Source: JAJDGF01 sp031549325 (GTDB lineage Bacteria > Bacillota > Clostridia > Christensenellales > Aristaeellaceae). From it: a stretch of 7,678 nucleotides of DNA. The notes beneath the pieces were generated by a model. The model worked only from the letters and a program-made list of their open reading frames with translations. It searched no databases and had not been told where the DNA came from. Where the stretch lies: the NCBI GenBank assembly GCA_031549325.1, contig JAVBQA010000112.1, forward strand, positions 1 to 7,678, written 5' to 3'. The position numbers and the translations under genes were made by a program. Below are positions 1-6,332 of this stretch, piece by piece. Each line of letters opens with the position of its first letter. Within the stretch, counting starts at the first letter, position 1.

Positions 1-1
1 A

Positions 2-78
2 TGGTGGGGTTAAATGGGCTCGAACCATCGACCTTTACGATGTCAACGTAACGCTCTAACCAACTGAGCTATAACCCC
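2..78 (-). tRNA. trnV: tRNA-Val (anticodon GAC)
   Basis: Read on the minus strand, this folds into a complete cloverleaf of 77 nt including an encoded CCA. The acceptor stem GGGGTTA/TAACCCC is perfect over 7 bp and the discriminator base is A. The D arm is GCTC-AGTTGGTTA-GAGC. The anticodon arm is TTACG-TTGACAT-CGTAA with anticodon GAC, which reads the valine codons GUC and GUU. The variable loop is AGGTC, and the T arm is GATGG-TTCGAGC-CCATT with one G-U pair at its end. The D-arm and anticodon-loop sequences closely resemble what I recall of E. coli tRNA-Val(GAC). It lies downstream of the ABC importer operon on the same strand and has its own promoter. Confidence 0.97.
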
Positions 79-92
79 GCGCGACGCTATCT

Positions 93-121
93 ATTATAGC
101 GCAGACGCGGGGCGAAGTCAA
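93..121 (-). promoter_or_regulatory. sigma70-type promoter of tRNA-Val
   Basis: On the minus strand a -35 box TTGACT (121-116) is followed, after exactly 17 nt, by a perfect -10 box TATAAT (98-93). Transcription would start near position 86, leaving a leader of about 8 nt before the mature tRNA 5' end at 78. A near-consensus promoter with a short leader is typical for a stable-RNA gene, and it means the tRNA does not depend on read-through from the permease operon. Confidence 0.88.
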
Positions 122-156
122 GAAGTTTTTGGGGTAACGACGCCATGCGACACAAG

Positions 157-1116
157 TTAACGCGTGCCCTTATCATACGGCACGCCCGCGGCGCGAGGGG
201 CCTGTGATTGTTTGGACGTAAACGCCAACACGATCAGCGTGGCGACGTAGGGGATCATTTTGTAGATGTCGCTGGGGATGCCAAGGGTTTGCAGCACCGG
301 GATGCCCGAGTAGCTGGCCGAGACGGTCTTCATGAGCCCGAAAAACAGCGCGGCCAGGAGGATCCTCAGCGGCTTCCACTGGCCGAAGATCAGCACCGCC
401 ACGGCCAGAAAGCCGTAGCCGGCCACGGTGGCGTTGAAGTTGACCGAGGTTGGCACCACGAACACCAAGCCGCCCAGGCCCGCCAGCGCGCCCGAGATCA
501 TCACGCCAGCGTAGCGAATCTTGTACACGTTGACGCCCACGCTGTCCGCCGCCTGCGGGTGTTCGCCGCACGCGCGCAAGCGCAGGCCGAACTTGGTTCT
601 GTACAGCACGAACGCGGCCACGATCAGAATGATCAGCCCGATGTAGGTGGTGATGTAACAGTTCTGAAACAGCAGCGGCCCGAGGAACGGGATGTCGCCC
701 AGCACAGGCACCTTCTGTATGCGGAAGGTGTTCGTGAATTGGATCTGCTGCACGCCGTTGGGCTGGATGGTGCGCGCCAGATAGATGGAGAACGCCGGCG
801 CAAACATGTTCAGCGCGGTGCCGGAGATGGTCTGGTCGGAACTGAGCGACACGGCCGCGTAAGCGTGCAGCAGCGAGAACAGCATGCCCGCCCCGGCGGC
901 GATGAAAATCGCCAGGCACAGCAGGCCCTGGCCGCTCATGAACGCCTCGGCCTTGTTCAGGAACAGGATGGAACAGAAACCGCCCATGATCATGATGCCC
1001 TCAAGCGCGATGTTGATCACGCCGCTGCGTTCGGAGAACATGCCGCCCAGCGCCACGATCAGCAGCGGAATCGAGAAGAACATCATCTGCTGGAACAGGA
1101 AAAAGATCGTATCCAT
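157..1116 (-). CDS. nupQ: BMP-type nucleoside ABC transporter, second permease (NupQ-like)
   Basis: This is a 319-aa inner-membrane permease of the BPD_transp_2 class, the second transmembrane subunit of a BMP-family nucleoside importer (B. subtilis NupQ/YufQ type, about the same length). Hydrophobic segments lie near residues 3-25, 36-54, 64-90, 100-114, 157-172, 203-222, 230-245, 250-265 and 288-300. The family signature SERSGVINIALEG is at 28-40. A cytoplasmic EAA-like coupling loop (GEHPQAADSVGVNVYKIRY) lies at 184-202 and should contact the ATPase. The open frame continues upstream, but ATG at 1116 is the true start: it follows AGGAGG, it begins the family-typical N-terminus, and it overlaps the previous stop as TGATG, which implies translational coupling. 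The stop is TAA and no clear terminator follows before the tRNA promoter. Role by homology; substrate not shown by the sequence. Confidence 0.93.
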   Translation of the reverse strand: MDTIFFLFQQMMFFSIPLLIVALGGMFSERSGVINIALEGIMIMGGFCSILFLNKAEAFMSGQGLLCLAIFIAAGAGMLFSLLHAYAAVSLSSDQTISGTALNMFAPAFSIYLARTIQPNGVQQIQFTNTFRIQKVPVLGDIPFLGPLLFQNCYITTYIGLIILIVAAFVLYRTKFGLRLRACGEHPQAADSVGVNVYKIRYAGVMISGALAGLGGLVFVVPTSVNFNATVAGYGFLAVAVLIFGQWKPLRILLAALFFGLMKTVSASYSGIPVLQTLGIPSDIYKMIPYVATLIVLAFTSKQSQAPRAAGVPYDKGTR

Positions 1117-2246
1117 CAGGCATTCTCCTCCTTTGGGTGCTCGCCCTCGTGCGCAAGCCTGCGCTTGGCCCGCGCGCGCTTTATCAGTCCGGACGCCAGC
1201 AGCGAGAACGCGCTGAAGTAAATCACCAGCGCGATGATGATGTCGATGACTTCCTGCATGTATTTGAGGCTCTGCAGGTAGCTGCCGCCCACCGAAATGT
1301 GCGCGATGAACAACCCGGCAAAGATGATGCCAATGGGGTTGCTCATGCCGAGCAGCGCCACCGGGATGCCGTTGAAGCCCTGGGCGGCCAGGATCTCGTC
1401 CATGTGGATGTGCATGCCGCTGGCCGGGGCCAGGTACATCAGCGCGCCCGCGGTGCCCGCCAGCGCACCGGCGATGACCATGGAGAGCACGATGGAGCGG
1501 CGCTCGTTGATGCCCGCGTAGCGGCTGGCGTCCCGGTTGTAGCCGCAGGCCTTCAGCTCGTAGCCAAAGGTGGTCTTGTTCAGGATGATGTACATCACGA
1601 TGGCCAGCGCAACGGCGATGTAGATGCCCGCGTTGACGCTGGACACGTCCACATAGTTGCCCTTCATGTTGTAGAAGATCTTGTCCAGGCCCCACGTGGG
1701 GATGACCGCCGTGGGCGCGACGTTGACCGTCTGGCTGCGCAGCGAGTCGAAGATGTTGGAGTTGCGGATCAGGAATTTGGTGCCGTACAGCCCGATGTAG
1801 TTCATCATGATCGAGGAGATCACCTCGTTCACGTTCAGGTAGGCCTTGAACAGACCGGGCACCAGCCCCCACAGCCCGCCCGCCAGCATGCCCGACAGGA
1901 TGCCGGCGATCCAGTGGAGCCCGAAGGGCAGCTGGGGGCAGTTCACGCCCGTGAACACCGCGATGCAGCCGCCCACCATCAGCTGGCCGGCCGCGCCGAT
2001 GTTGAACAGTCCGGTCTTGAACGCGAAGCCCACTGACAAGCCGGTCATGATGATGGGCGTGGCGTAATACAGCACCTGACCCATGCCCTTCATGCCGATG
2101 TTGAAGCCGCCCATGAGGATGATCCGCAGGCCCTCCAGGGCGCTTCCCGGGTTGCTGACCAGCAGAATGATGAATCCGGCCAGCAGGCCCGCCACAATCG
2201 CGAGCAGCGAGGCCGCGGCACGCGACAACCCTTTAAACCGCTTCAT
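1116..2246 (-). CDS. nupP: BMP-type nucleoside ABC transporter, first permease (NupP-like)
   Basis: This is a 376-aa polytopic membrane protein of the BPD_transp_2 family, the first permease subunit of the importer (NupP/YufP type). A single N-terminal membrane segment at 11-31 is followed by hydrophobic segments near 57-76, 80-99, 108-132, 140-158, 205-222, 248-272, 287-317 and 333-354. The conserved FKTGLFNIGAAGQLMVGG stretch is at 76-93. The EAA-like coupling loop (KACGYNRDASRYAGIN, 232-247) lies after the cytoplasmic FGYE. The C-terminus is a charged tail, 356-376. The start ATG at 2246 has AAAGGAGG upstream and overlaps the ATPase stop as ATGA; the end overlaps the next permease start as TGATG. 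It would pair with the second permease to form the membrane channel. Confidence 0.93.
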   Translation of the reverse strand: MKRFKGLSRAAASLLAIVAGLLAGFIILLVSNPGSALEGLRIILMGGFNIGMKGMGQVLYYATPIIMTGLSVGFAFKTGLFNIGAAGQLMVGGCIAVFTGVNCPQLPFGLHWIAGILSGMLAGGLWGLVPGLFKAYLNVNEVISSIMMNYIGLYGTKFLIRNSNIFDSLRSQTVNVAPTAVIPTWGLDKIFYNMKGNYVDVSSVNAGIYIAVALAIVMYIILNKTTFGYELKACGYNRDASRYAGINERRSIVLSMVIAGALAGTAGALMYLAPASGMHIHMDEILAAQGFNGIPVALLGMSNPIGIIFAGLFIAHISVGGSYLQSLKYMQEVIDIIIALVIYFSAFSLLASGLIKRARAKRRLAHEGEHPKEENA

Positions 2247-3772
2247 CTGGCGGCCTCCTTTCTTTTGGAGCCCGCCATGTAAAGCCCCAGTTCTTGCACG
2301 CTGATTTCACCCGGCAGCAGCTCGGCCACGATTTCGCCCTCGTACATCACCAGGATGCGGTCGGGCACGTTCATCACCTCGTCTAGCTCCAAGCTGACCA
2401 GCAGCACCGCGCGTCCCGCGTCGCGCGCGGCGATCAGCTGCTTGTGGATGTACTCGATCGCGCCCACGTCCAAGCCCCTGGTGGGCTGCACCGCGATCAG
2501 CAGGTCGGGCGCCAGGCTGATCTCGCGCGCCACGATGGCCTTCTGCTGGTTGCCGCCCGACATGCTGCGGGCGATGGTCTCGCCGCCCTGGCCGGAGCGA
2601 ATGTCGAACTGCTGGATCAGCTGGTCGGTGTAGTCGCGCATGGCGCCAAACCGGAGGAAGCTGTGGCGCTGGAAGCCGGGCTTGTGGTAGCTCTTCAGAA
2701 TCATGTTCTCCGCCAGCGTGTAGTCCAGCACGAGCCCATGCTTGTGACGATCCTCCGGGATGTGGCTGATGCCCATGTCGTTGCGCTTTCGGATGCTGCT
2801 CTTTGTGATGTCTTGAAGGTTCAGCTCCACAAAGCCCGCGTCCGGGTTCATCAGGCCGGTCAGCGCATAGACCAGCTCGCTCTGGCCGTTTCCGTCGATG
2901 CCCGCGATGCAAACGATCTCGCCCCGCCGCACCTGGAAGCTGACATCGTTCACCAGCTTCTTGCCGTGGGACTTGGCGCTGACGGACAAGCCCCGCACCC
3001 GCAGCACCGGATCGCCCGGAGTGCAGGGGGATTTTTCCACCACGAAGTCCACGTCTCGGCCCACCATCATGCGGCTCATCTGCTCGGGGCTGGTTTCATG
3101 CACATTCACCGTGCCCACGCACTTGCCCTTGCGGAGCACCGTGCAGCGGTCGGCCACGGCCTTGATCTCGTTGAGCTTGTGGGTGATGAACAGGATGGAC
3201 TTGCCCTCCTCGGCCAAGCCCTTCATGATCTTCATCAGCTCTTCGATTTCCTGGGGGGTGAGCACGGCGGTGGGCTCGTCAAAGATCAGCACCTCGTTGT
3301 TCCGGTACAGCATCTTCAGGATCTCCACGCGCTGCTGCTGGCCCACCGTCACATCTTCGATTTTTGTGTCCGGATCCACGGAAAACCCGTACTGCTGGGA
3401 CAGCTCCAGCACGCGCTTCCTTGCGTCGTCCATTTGCAGCGTGCCGCGCCTGGTGGCTTCCACGCCCAGGATGATGTTCTCCAGCACCGTGAAGTTCTGC
3501 ACCAGCTTGAAGTGCTGGTGCACCATGCCGATCCCCAGTGCGTTGGCGTCGTTGGGATTGAGAATCTTGACGGCCTTGCCATCCTTCTTGATGACGCCCG
3601 CGTCCGGCTGGTACAGCCCGAACAGCACGCTCATCAGCGTGGATTTGCCCGCGCCGTTTTCGCCCAGCAGCGCGTGGATCTCGCCCCGCCGCAGCTGCAG
3701 CGTGATGTCGTCGTTGGCGCGGATGCCCGGAAAGTCCTTTACGATTCCGAGCATTTCAATGATATAGTCCAA
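2243..3772 (-). CDS. nupO: BMP-type nucleoside ABC transporter, tandem ATP-binding protein (NupO-like)
   Basis: This is a 509-aa cytoplasmic ATPase with two fused nucleotide-binding domains that powers the importer. NBD1 is complete: Walker A GENGAGKST at 37-45, Q-loop at VHQHF near 84-88, signature VTVGQQQR at 141-148, Walker B VLIFDEP at 161-167, and switch histidine in ITHKL (H198). NBD2 (about 256-490) has a Walker A with lysine replaced by glutamine (GIDGNGQSEL, 291-300), an intact signature MSGGNQQK (404-411), a Walker B ending in QP instead of EP (AVQP, 427-430), and no switch histidine (VSLELDEV). From memory this asymmetry is normal in the family, so only one composite site is likely to hydrolyse ATP. 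TTG at 3772 is chosen as start because AAAGGAGG sits 8 nt before it and the product then begins DYIIEML, as is usual. An in-frame ATG at 3826 lies inside a repeat block. The stop overlaps the next start as ATGA. Confidence 0.93.
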   Translation of the reverse strand: MDYIIEMLGIVKDFPGIRANDDITLQLRRGEIHALLGENGAGKSTLMSVLFGLYQPDAGVIKKDGKAVKILNPNDANALGIGMVHQHFKLVQNFTVLENIILGVEATRRGTLQMDDARKRVLELSQQYGFSVDPDTKIEDVTVGQQQRVEILKMLYRNNEVLIFDEPTAVLTPQEIEELMKIMKGLAEEGKSILFITHKLNEIKAVADRCTVLRKGKCVGTVNVHETSPEQMSRMMVGRDVDFVVEKSPCTPGDPVLRVRGLSVSAKSHGKKLVNDVSFQVRRGEIVCIAGIDGNGQSELVYALTGLMNPDAGFVELNLQDITKSSIRKRNDMGISHIPEDRHKHGLVLDYTLAENMILKSYHKPGFQRHSFLRFGAMRDYTDQLIQQFDIRSGQGGETIARSMSGGNQQKAIVAREISLAPDLLIAVQPTRGLDVGAIEYIHKQLIAARDAGRAVLLVSLELDEVMNVPDRILVMYEGEIVAELLPGEISVQELGLYMAGSKRKEAAR

Positions 3773-3780
3773 GCGGCAGG

Positions 3781-3788
3781 CCTCCTTT
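3781..3788 (-). promoter_or_regulatory. Strong Shine-Dalgarno that fixes the TTG start of the ATPase gene
   Basis: On the minus strand AAAGGAGG is separated by 8 nt (CCTGCCGC) from TTG at 3772. No ATG is suitably placed; the in-frame ATG codons are at 3826 (too far upstream) and at EML, six codons inside. The site is therefore direct evidence for TTG initiation and a 509-aa product. Confidence 0.8.
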
Positions 3789-3796
3789 GGAATCGA

Positions 3797-3844
3797 ATTG
3801 ACAATGGACAATCGACGATGGACCATCCGCTCTCCATTGTCAAT
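3797..3844. repeat. Intergenic repeat: four degenerate heptamers within a 12-bp inverted repeat
   Basis: On the plus strand four consecutive heptamers GACAATG, GACAATC, GACGATG and GACCATC (3800-3827) fit the pattern GACNATS. The block is bounded by a perfect 12-bp inverted repeat, ATTGACAATGGA (3797-3808) and TCCATTGTCAAT (3833-3844). A small near-concentric palindrome GATGG-A-CCATC (3817-3827) lies inside. In RNA this would form a long interrupted hairpin. It lies in the 122-nt gap between the binding-protein and ATPase genes, just before the ATPase ribosome binding site. The resemblance to short dispersed repeats with GACAAT-like units in other Bacillota genomes is from memory; copy number in this genome cannot be seen here. 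Confidence 0.75.
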
Positions 3845-3852
3845 ACAAAGCG

Positions 3853-3879
3853 GGGCAGGCAGTGTTGCGCTGCCTGCCC
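3853..3879 (-). terminator. GC-rich hairpin after the binding-protein gene (attenuator or 3'-end stabiliser)
   Basis: GGGCAGGCAG (3853-3862) and CTGCCTGCCC (3870-3879) form a perfect 10-bp stem with a 7-nt loop; three more pairs are possible beyond a one-base bulge. The stem begins 15 nt downstream of the binding-protein stop on the minus strand. The following minus-strand bases, CGCTTTGTATTG, form only a weak U tract, so it is probably a leaky terminator or an RNA-protecting hairpin rather than a full stop. Either would give more binding-protein mRNA than ATPase/permease mRNA, as is common in binding-protein-dependent importers. Confidence 0.6.
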
Positions 3880-3894
3880 ACGCGAATGGTTCAA

Positions 3895-4953
3895 TTACCC
3901 GATCACGGTCACCTTGGCGATGTCGACGGGCAGCTTGTCGGCGGACTCGACGTCCTCCCGCTGCAGCGTGATCTCACCGGCGGCGAGCTTCGCGTACAGC
4001 GCGTCATACTGCTCCTGGGTGAACTTCTCGAACTTGCTGGTCGCCATCGGCAGGCCCACGCCGTCCTTGTCCGCGCCCAGCACCAGGTTCTGGCCGCCCG
4101 GGAAGCTGTCCGCGTAGTAGGCGTCCAGCATCTGCTCGACGGAGGCCGCCAGGCCCTTGGTGGCCGAGGTGATGACGGTGGCGGACTCGGGGCTCTGGTC
4201 CACGTCCACGCCGATGACCTTCTTGCCCGCGGCTTCGGCCGCGGCCATCACGCTGTTGCCCACCGCGCCGCCGCAGGCAAAGATCATGTCCACGCCGTCC
4301 TGATACCAGGAAGCGGCCAGCGCCTGGGCTTCGGGGGTGGCGGCGAAGCCGCCGGTGTAGTGGTAGTTGATGGACAGCTCGGTGAGCCCGAGCTCCTTCG
4401 CCGCGGCGTTCGCGCCCTCGACGAAGCCATAGCCGAAGCGCACAACCGCCGGAACGGCCATGCCGCCCATGAAGCCGAGCTTGGTGGCGCCCTCAACGAC
4501 CGCCGCGTAGCCCGCCAGATAGCCGGACTGCTCCTCGGCGTAGGTAATGCCCACGGTGTTCTCGCCGGTCTTGAACTCGCTGTAGTCCGCGTTGTGCGGG
4601 TTGCCGTCGATCAGAACGAACTTCACATCCGGATACATATCCTGCGCGATGAAGATCGGCTCTTCGAACAGGAAGCCGGGGGTCACGATGACTTTGGCGC
4701 CATCGGTCACGGCCTGCTCGATCTTCTCCAGGTACAGCTCGGTGGACTGGCCGGAGGGCTGATAGTAGTTGTAGGTCTTGGCGTTGGCGTCGCAGTAGGC
4801 CTTGATGCCTTCCCAGGTGCCCTGGTTGAAGGACTTGTCGTCGATGGTGCCGACGTCGGTGATCATGGCGATCTCATAGGTGTCGGCCAGCGCGATGGCG
4901 CAAAAACCAAGCGACAGGACCAGGACAAGCAGCAACGATACCAGTTTTTTCAT
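3895..4953 (-). CDS. nupN: BMP-family nucleoside-binding protein of ABC importer
   Basis: This 352-aa exported substrate-binding protein (BMP domain, PF02608; PnrA, BmpA and NupN/YufN relatives) captures the nucleoside outside the membrane and hands it to the permeases. Residues 1-23 are a signal sequence: K2-K3, a hydrophobic core at 4-17, and ALA at 21-23 before D24. The family signature DVGTIDDKSFNQGTWEGI is at 33-50. VTPGFLFEEPI (90-100) and the GVDVDQSP strand-loop (248-255) are further conserved BMP segments, the latter near the expected ligand pocket. The one cysteine that could be lipidated, C18, sits in LGFC, a poor lipobox because of F at -1. Type I signal-peptide cleavage after A23 therefore looks at least as likely. 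ATG at 4953 has AAGGAGG with 7-nt spacing. This is the first gene of the importer operon. The purine-nucleoside substrate is inferred from the family. Confidence 0.93.
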   Translation of the reverse strand: MKKLVSLLLVLVLSLGFCAIALADTYEIAMITDVGTIDDKSFNQGTWEGIKAYCDANAKTYNYYQPSGQSTELYLEKIEQAVTDGAKVIVTPGFLFEEPIFIAQDMYPDVKFVLIDGNPHNADYSEFKTGENTVGITYAEEQSGYLAGYAAVVEGATKLGFMGGMAVPAVVRFGYGFVEGANAAAKELGLTELSINYHYTGGFAATPEAQALAASWYQDGVDMIFACGGAVGNSVMAAAEAAGKKVIGVDVDQSPESATVITSATKGLAASVEQMLDAYYADSFPGGQNLVLGADKDGVGLPMATSKFEKFTQEQYDALYAKLAAGEITLQREDVESADKLPVDIAKVTVIG

Positions 4954-5006
4954 GGGTGTTCCTCCTTAACTGATGTGGATCATGCGCAGATGAACCGTAC
5001 ACGATA

Positions 5007-5035
5007 AGTATAGCAGATTTCACGCGTGGATGGAA
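5007..5035 (-). promoter_or_regulatory. Extended -10 promoter of the nucleoside importer operon
   Basis: On the minus strand TGC-TATACT (5015-5007) is an extended -10 element. The hexamer 17 nt upstream, TTCCAT (5035-5030), is a poor -35, which fits dependence on the TGN extension or on an activator. Transcription would start near 5000, giving a leader of about 46 nt before ATG 4953. That is too short for a purine riboswitch. Confidence 0.6.
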
Positions 5036-5087
5036 TACTCGGGATGTGGAATTAACTTTTTAATCGCTGGAAGTTCAATCCTGCGCC

Positions 5088-5116
5088 GTGACAAATCCAG
5101 GGTTTTGGCCTATAAT
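5088..5116 (+). promoter_or_regulatory. Strong promoter of the gtrA-like/TVP38 operon
   Basis: GTGACA (5088-5093), a 17-nt spacer and a perfect TATAAT (5111-5116) give a near-consensus sigma70 promoter. The start of transcription falls near 5123. It diverges from the importer promoter, and the two -35 regions are separated by about 52 nt. Its position rules out translation starts upstream of about 5125 for the following gene. Confidence 0.8.
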
Positions 5117-5189
5117 GGAGGCGTGGATGCGCAGACGGCGGGTCGCCGGCGCCGGCATTCCGACATTCGAATCCGCGGGGGGGGAGCAC

Positions 5190-5624
5190 ATGATAGCCAA
5201 GCTGCAATTCCTGTTTGGGCAGAGGAGTTTTTTGATCTTTCTGATCATCGGCGCGGGCAACACGCTGCTGACGATCGCGCTGAGCCAGGCGCTGCTGGGT
5301 CCTTTGGGCGAATGGGGCGCGACGGCCGTTGGCTACGCCATCCCGAGCGCCATCAGCTTTGTGCTCAACCGCAGATTCAGCTTCAAGAGCAAGGGCGACG
5401 TCCTCTCGGATCTGTGGCGGTTCGCGCTGGTGGTGGCGGCCTGTTATGTGGTCAGCAACGCGCTGGCCATCCCCGCGATAAAGTGGCTGTTTGCGCTGCC
5501 CGCGCTCGAGGGGATCCGGGGCTGGGCGCTGCGCGTGGCGCTGCTCGCGGCCAACGTGCTCTTCTCCATTCTGAATTACTTCGGACAGCGCTTTTTCGCG
5601 TTTCCGAATCAGGAGGCGCCATGA
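5190..5624 (+). CDS. GtrA family membrane protein
   Basis: This is a 144-aa polytopic inner-membrane protein of the GtrA family (PF04138), whose members help flip polyprenyl-phosphate-linked sugars or assist surface-glycan glycosylation. Four hydrophobic segments lie near 14-35, 40-60, 75-98 and 108-131. Family features visible are GAGNTLLTIALSQALL (21-36), the SFVLNRRFSFKSKG block after segment 2 (56-69) and the closing NYFGQRFFAFPN (129-140). ATG 5190 is preferred: it follows GGGGAG within an 8-G run (short 3-nt spacing) and gives the family length. The frame is open further upstream and ATG 5127 has a GGAGG before it, but that GGAGG lies at or before the predicted transcription start. The stop overlaps the next gene's start as ATGA. 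No glycosyltransferase gene is nearby, so the lipid-linked cargo is unknown. Confidence 0.88.
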   Translation: MIAKLQFLFGQRSFLIFLIIGAGNTLLTIALSQALLGPLGEWGATAVGYAIPSAISFVLNRRFSFKSKGDVLSDLWRFALVVAACYVVSNALAIPAIKWLFALPALEGIRGWALRVALLAANVLFSILNYFGQRFFAFPNQEAP

Positions 5625-6307
5625 AAGATAAGCGCAAGCTGATCAGCGGCGCGGCGATCGGGCTGTTCATTGTCGCCAGTGCGCTGATCGCGGTTTTCGC
5701 GGGGGAGCCGCTGATCGCGTTCGTCCGGGATCCGGCGCTGTTTCGCGCCTGGGTGGATGAGAGCTACTGGCTGTCGCGCCTGGGGTTCGTGGGCATCGTG
5801 ATCTTCCAGCTGATCATCGCGGTGATTCCGGGGGAACCCGTCGAGTTCGCGGCGGGCTACGCGTTCGGCGCCGCGGAGGGCACGGCGCTGTGCCTGGCCG
5901 GCACCACGCTCGGCGCGCTGCTGGTGTTCATGCTGGTGCGCAGGTTTGGCGTGAAGCTGATCGAGGCGTTTTTCCCGATGGAGAAGATCAATGAGATGAA
6001 GTTTCTCAGGGACAGCAAGCGCCTGAATTTCCTGGTGTTCATCCTGTTTCTGATCCCCGGAACGCCCAAGGACATCCTGACGTATGTGGCCGGGCTGACC
6101 AATGTGAATATGTGGACGTATCTGCTCATCAGCAATCTGGCGCGCATCCCCTCGGTGATCACTTCCACCATCGCGGGGTCGGCGGCGGGCGAGCAAAACT
6201 ACAGGGTTATGCTGATCGTGTATGGCGTCACCGCCGTCGTCAGCGCGATCGGGATTCTGGTCTACCGCCGGATTCAGAGGGCGCATCAGACGGACGCCGC
6301 CAAATAG
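5621..6307 (+). CDS. TVP38/TMEM64 family (DedA superfamily) membrane protein
   Basis: This is a 228-aa membrane protein of the SNARE-associated/VTT family (PF09335). Hydrophobic segments lie near 9-27, 53-70, 74-106 (probably with a re-entrant part), 137-157, 165-190 and 196-215. The two characteristic half-membrane motifs are seen: IPGEPVEFAAGYAFGAAEG (69-87) and IPGTPKDILTYVAGLT (145-160). A charged cytoplasmic stretch, including MEKINEMKFLRDSKR (120-134), separates them. Relatives are implicated in lipid scrambling and, for DedA proteins, in undecaprenyl-phosphate recycling. ATG 5621 has AGGAGG 4 nt upstream and overlaps the GtrA-like stop by 4 nt, so the two are translationally coupled and probably made in fixed ratio. 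The exact substrate is unknown. No clear terminator follows it before the next promoter. Confidence 0.88.
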   Translation: MKDKRKLISGAAIGLFIVASALIAVFAGEPLIAFVRDPALFRAWVDESYWLSRLGFVGIVIFQLIIAVIPGEPVEFAAGYAFGAAEGTALCLAGTTLGALLVFMLVRRFGVKLIEAFFPMEKINEMKFLRDSKRLNFLVFILFLIPGTPKDILTYVAGLTNVNMWTYLLISNLARIPSVITSTIAGSAAGEQNYRVMLIVYGVTAVVSAIGILVYRRIQRAHQTDAAK

Positions 6308-6332
6308 AATCGTTTCCGGCATGAATAGGGAC

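Noticed and set aside
1117..1872. Long upstream extension of the second permease frame, giving an apparent 571-aa protein on the minus strand
   Set aside because: It overlaps the first permease out of frame, has low-complexity R/H/G/Q composition and lacks a start signal. ATG 1116 has a good ribosome binding site and family-typical N-terminus.
3580..3772. Degenerate second nucleotide-binding domain of the ATPase as a sign of decay or novelty
   Set aside because: Loss of the Walker A lysine, catalytic glutamate and switch histidine in the second domain is, from memory, usual in the BMP/CUT2-like tandem ATPases, so it is family-typical. (The altered residues lie in the C-terminal half, not in this N-terminal stretch.)
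3773..3826. Alternative ATG start of the ATPase at 3826, preceded by GGAGAG
   Set aside because: It starts within the repeat block, its spacing is short, the added 18 residues are not family-like, and a much better AAAGGAGG is placed for TTG 3772.
4954..5006. Purine or other riboswitch upstream of the nucleoside importer
   Set aside because: The predicted leader is only about 46 nt and shows no conserved purine-aptamer core or expression-platform hairpin.
208..5007. Long plus-strand open frames opposite the importer genes (for example 2444-4117 and 3862-5007)
   Set aside because: They are antisense shadows of GC-rich genes: H/V/Q/R/D-rich, no recognisable domains, no ribosome binding sites, and fully overlapped by well-supported minus-strand genes.
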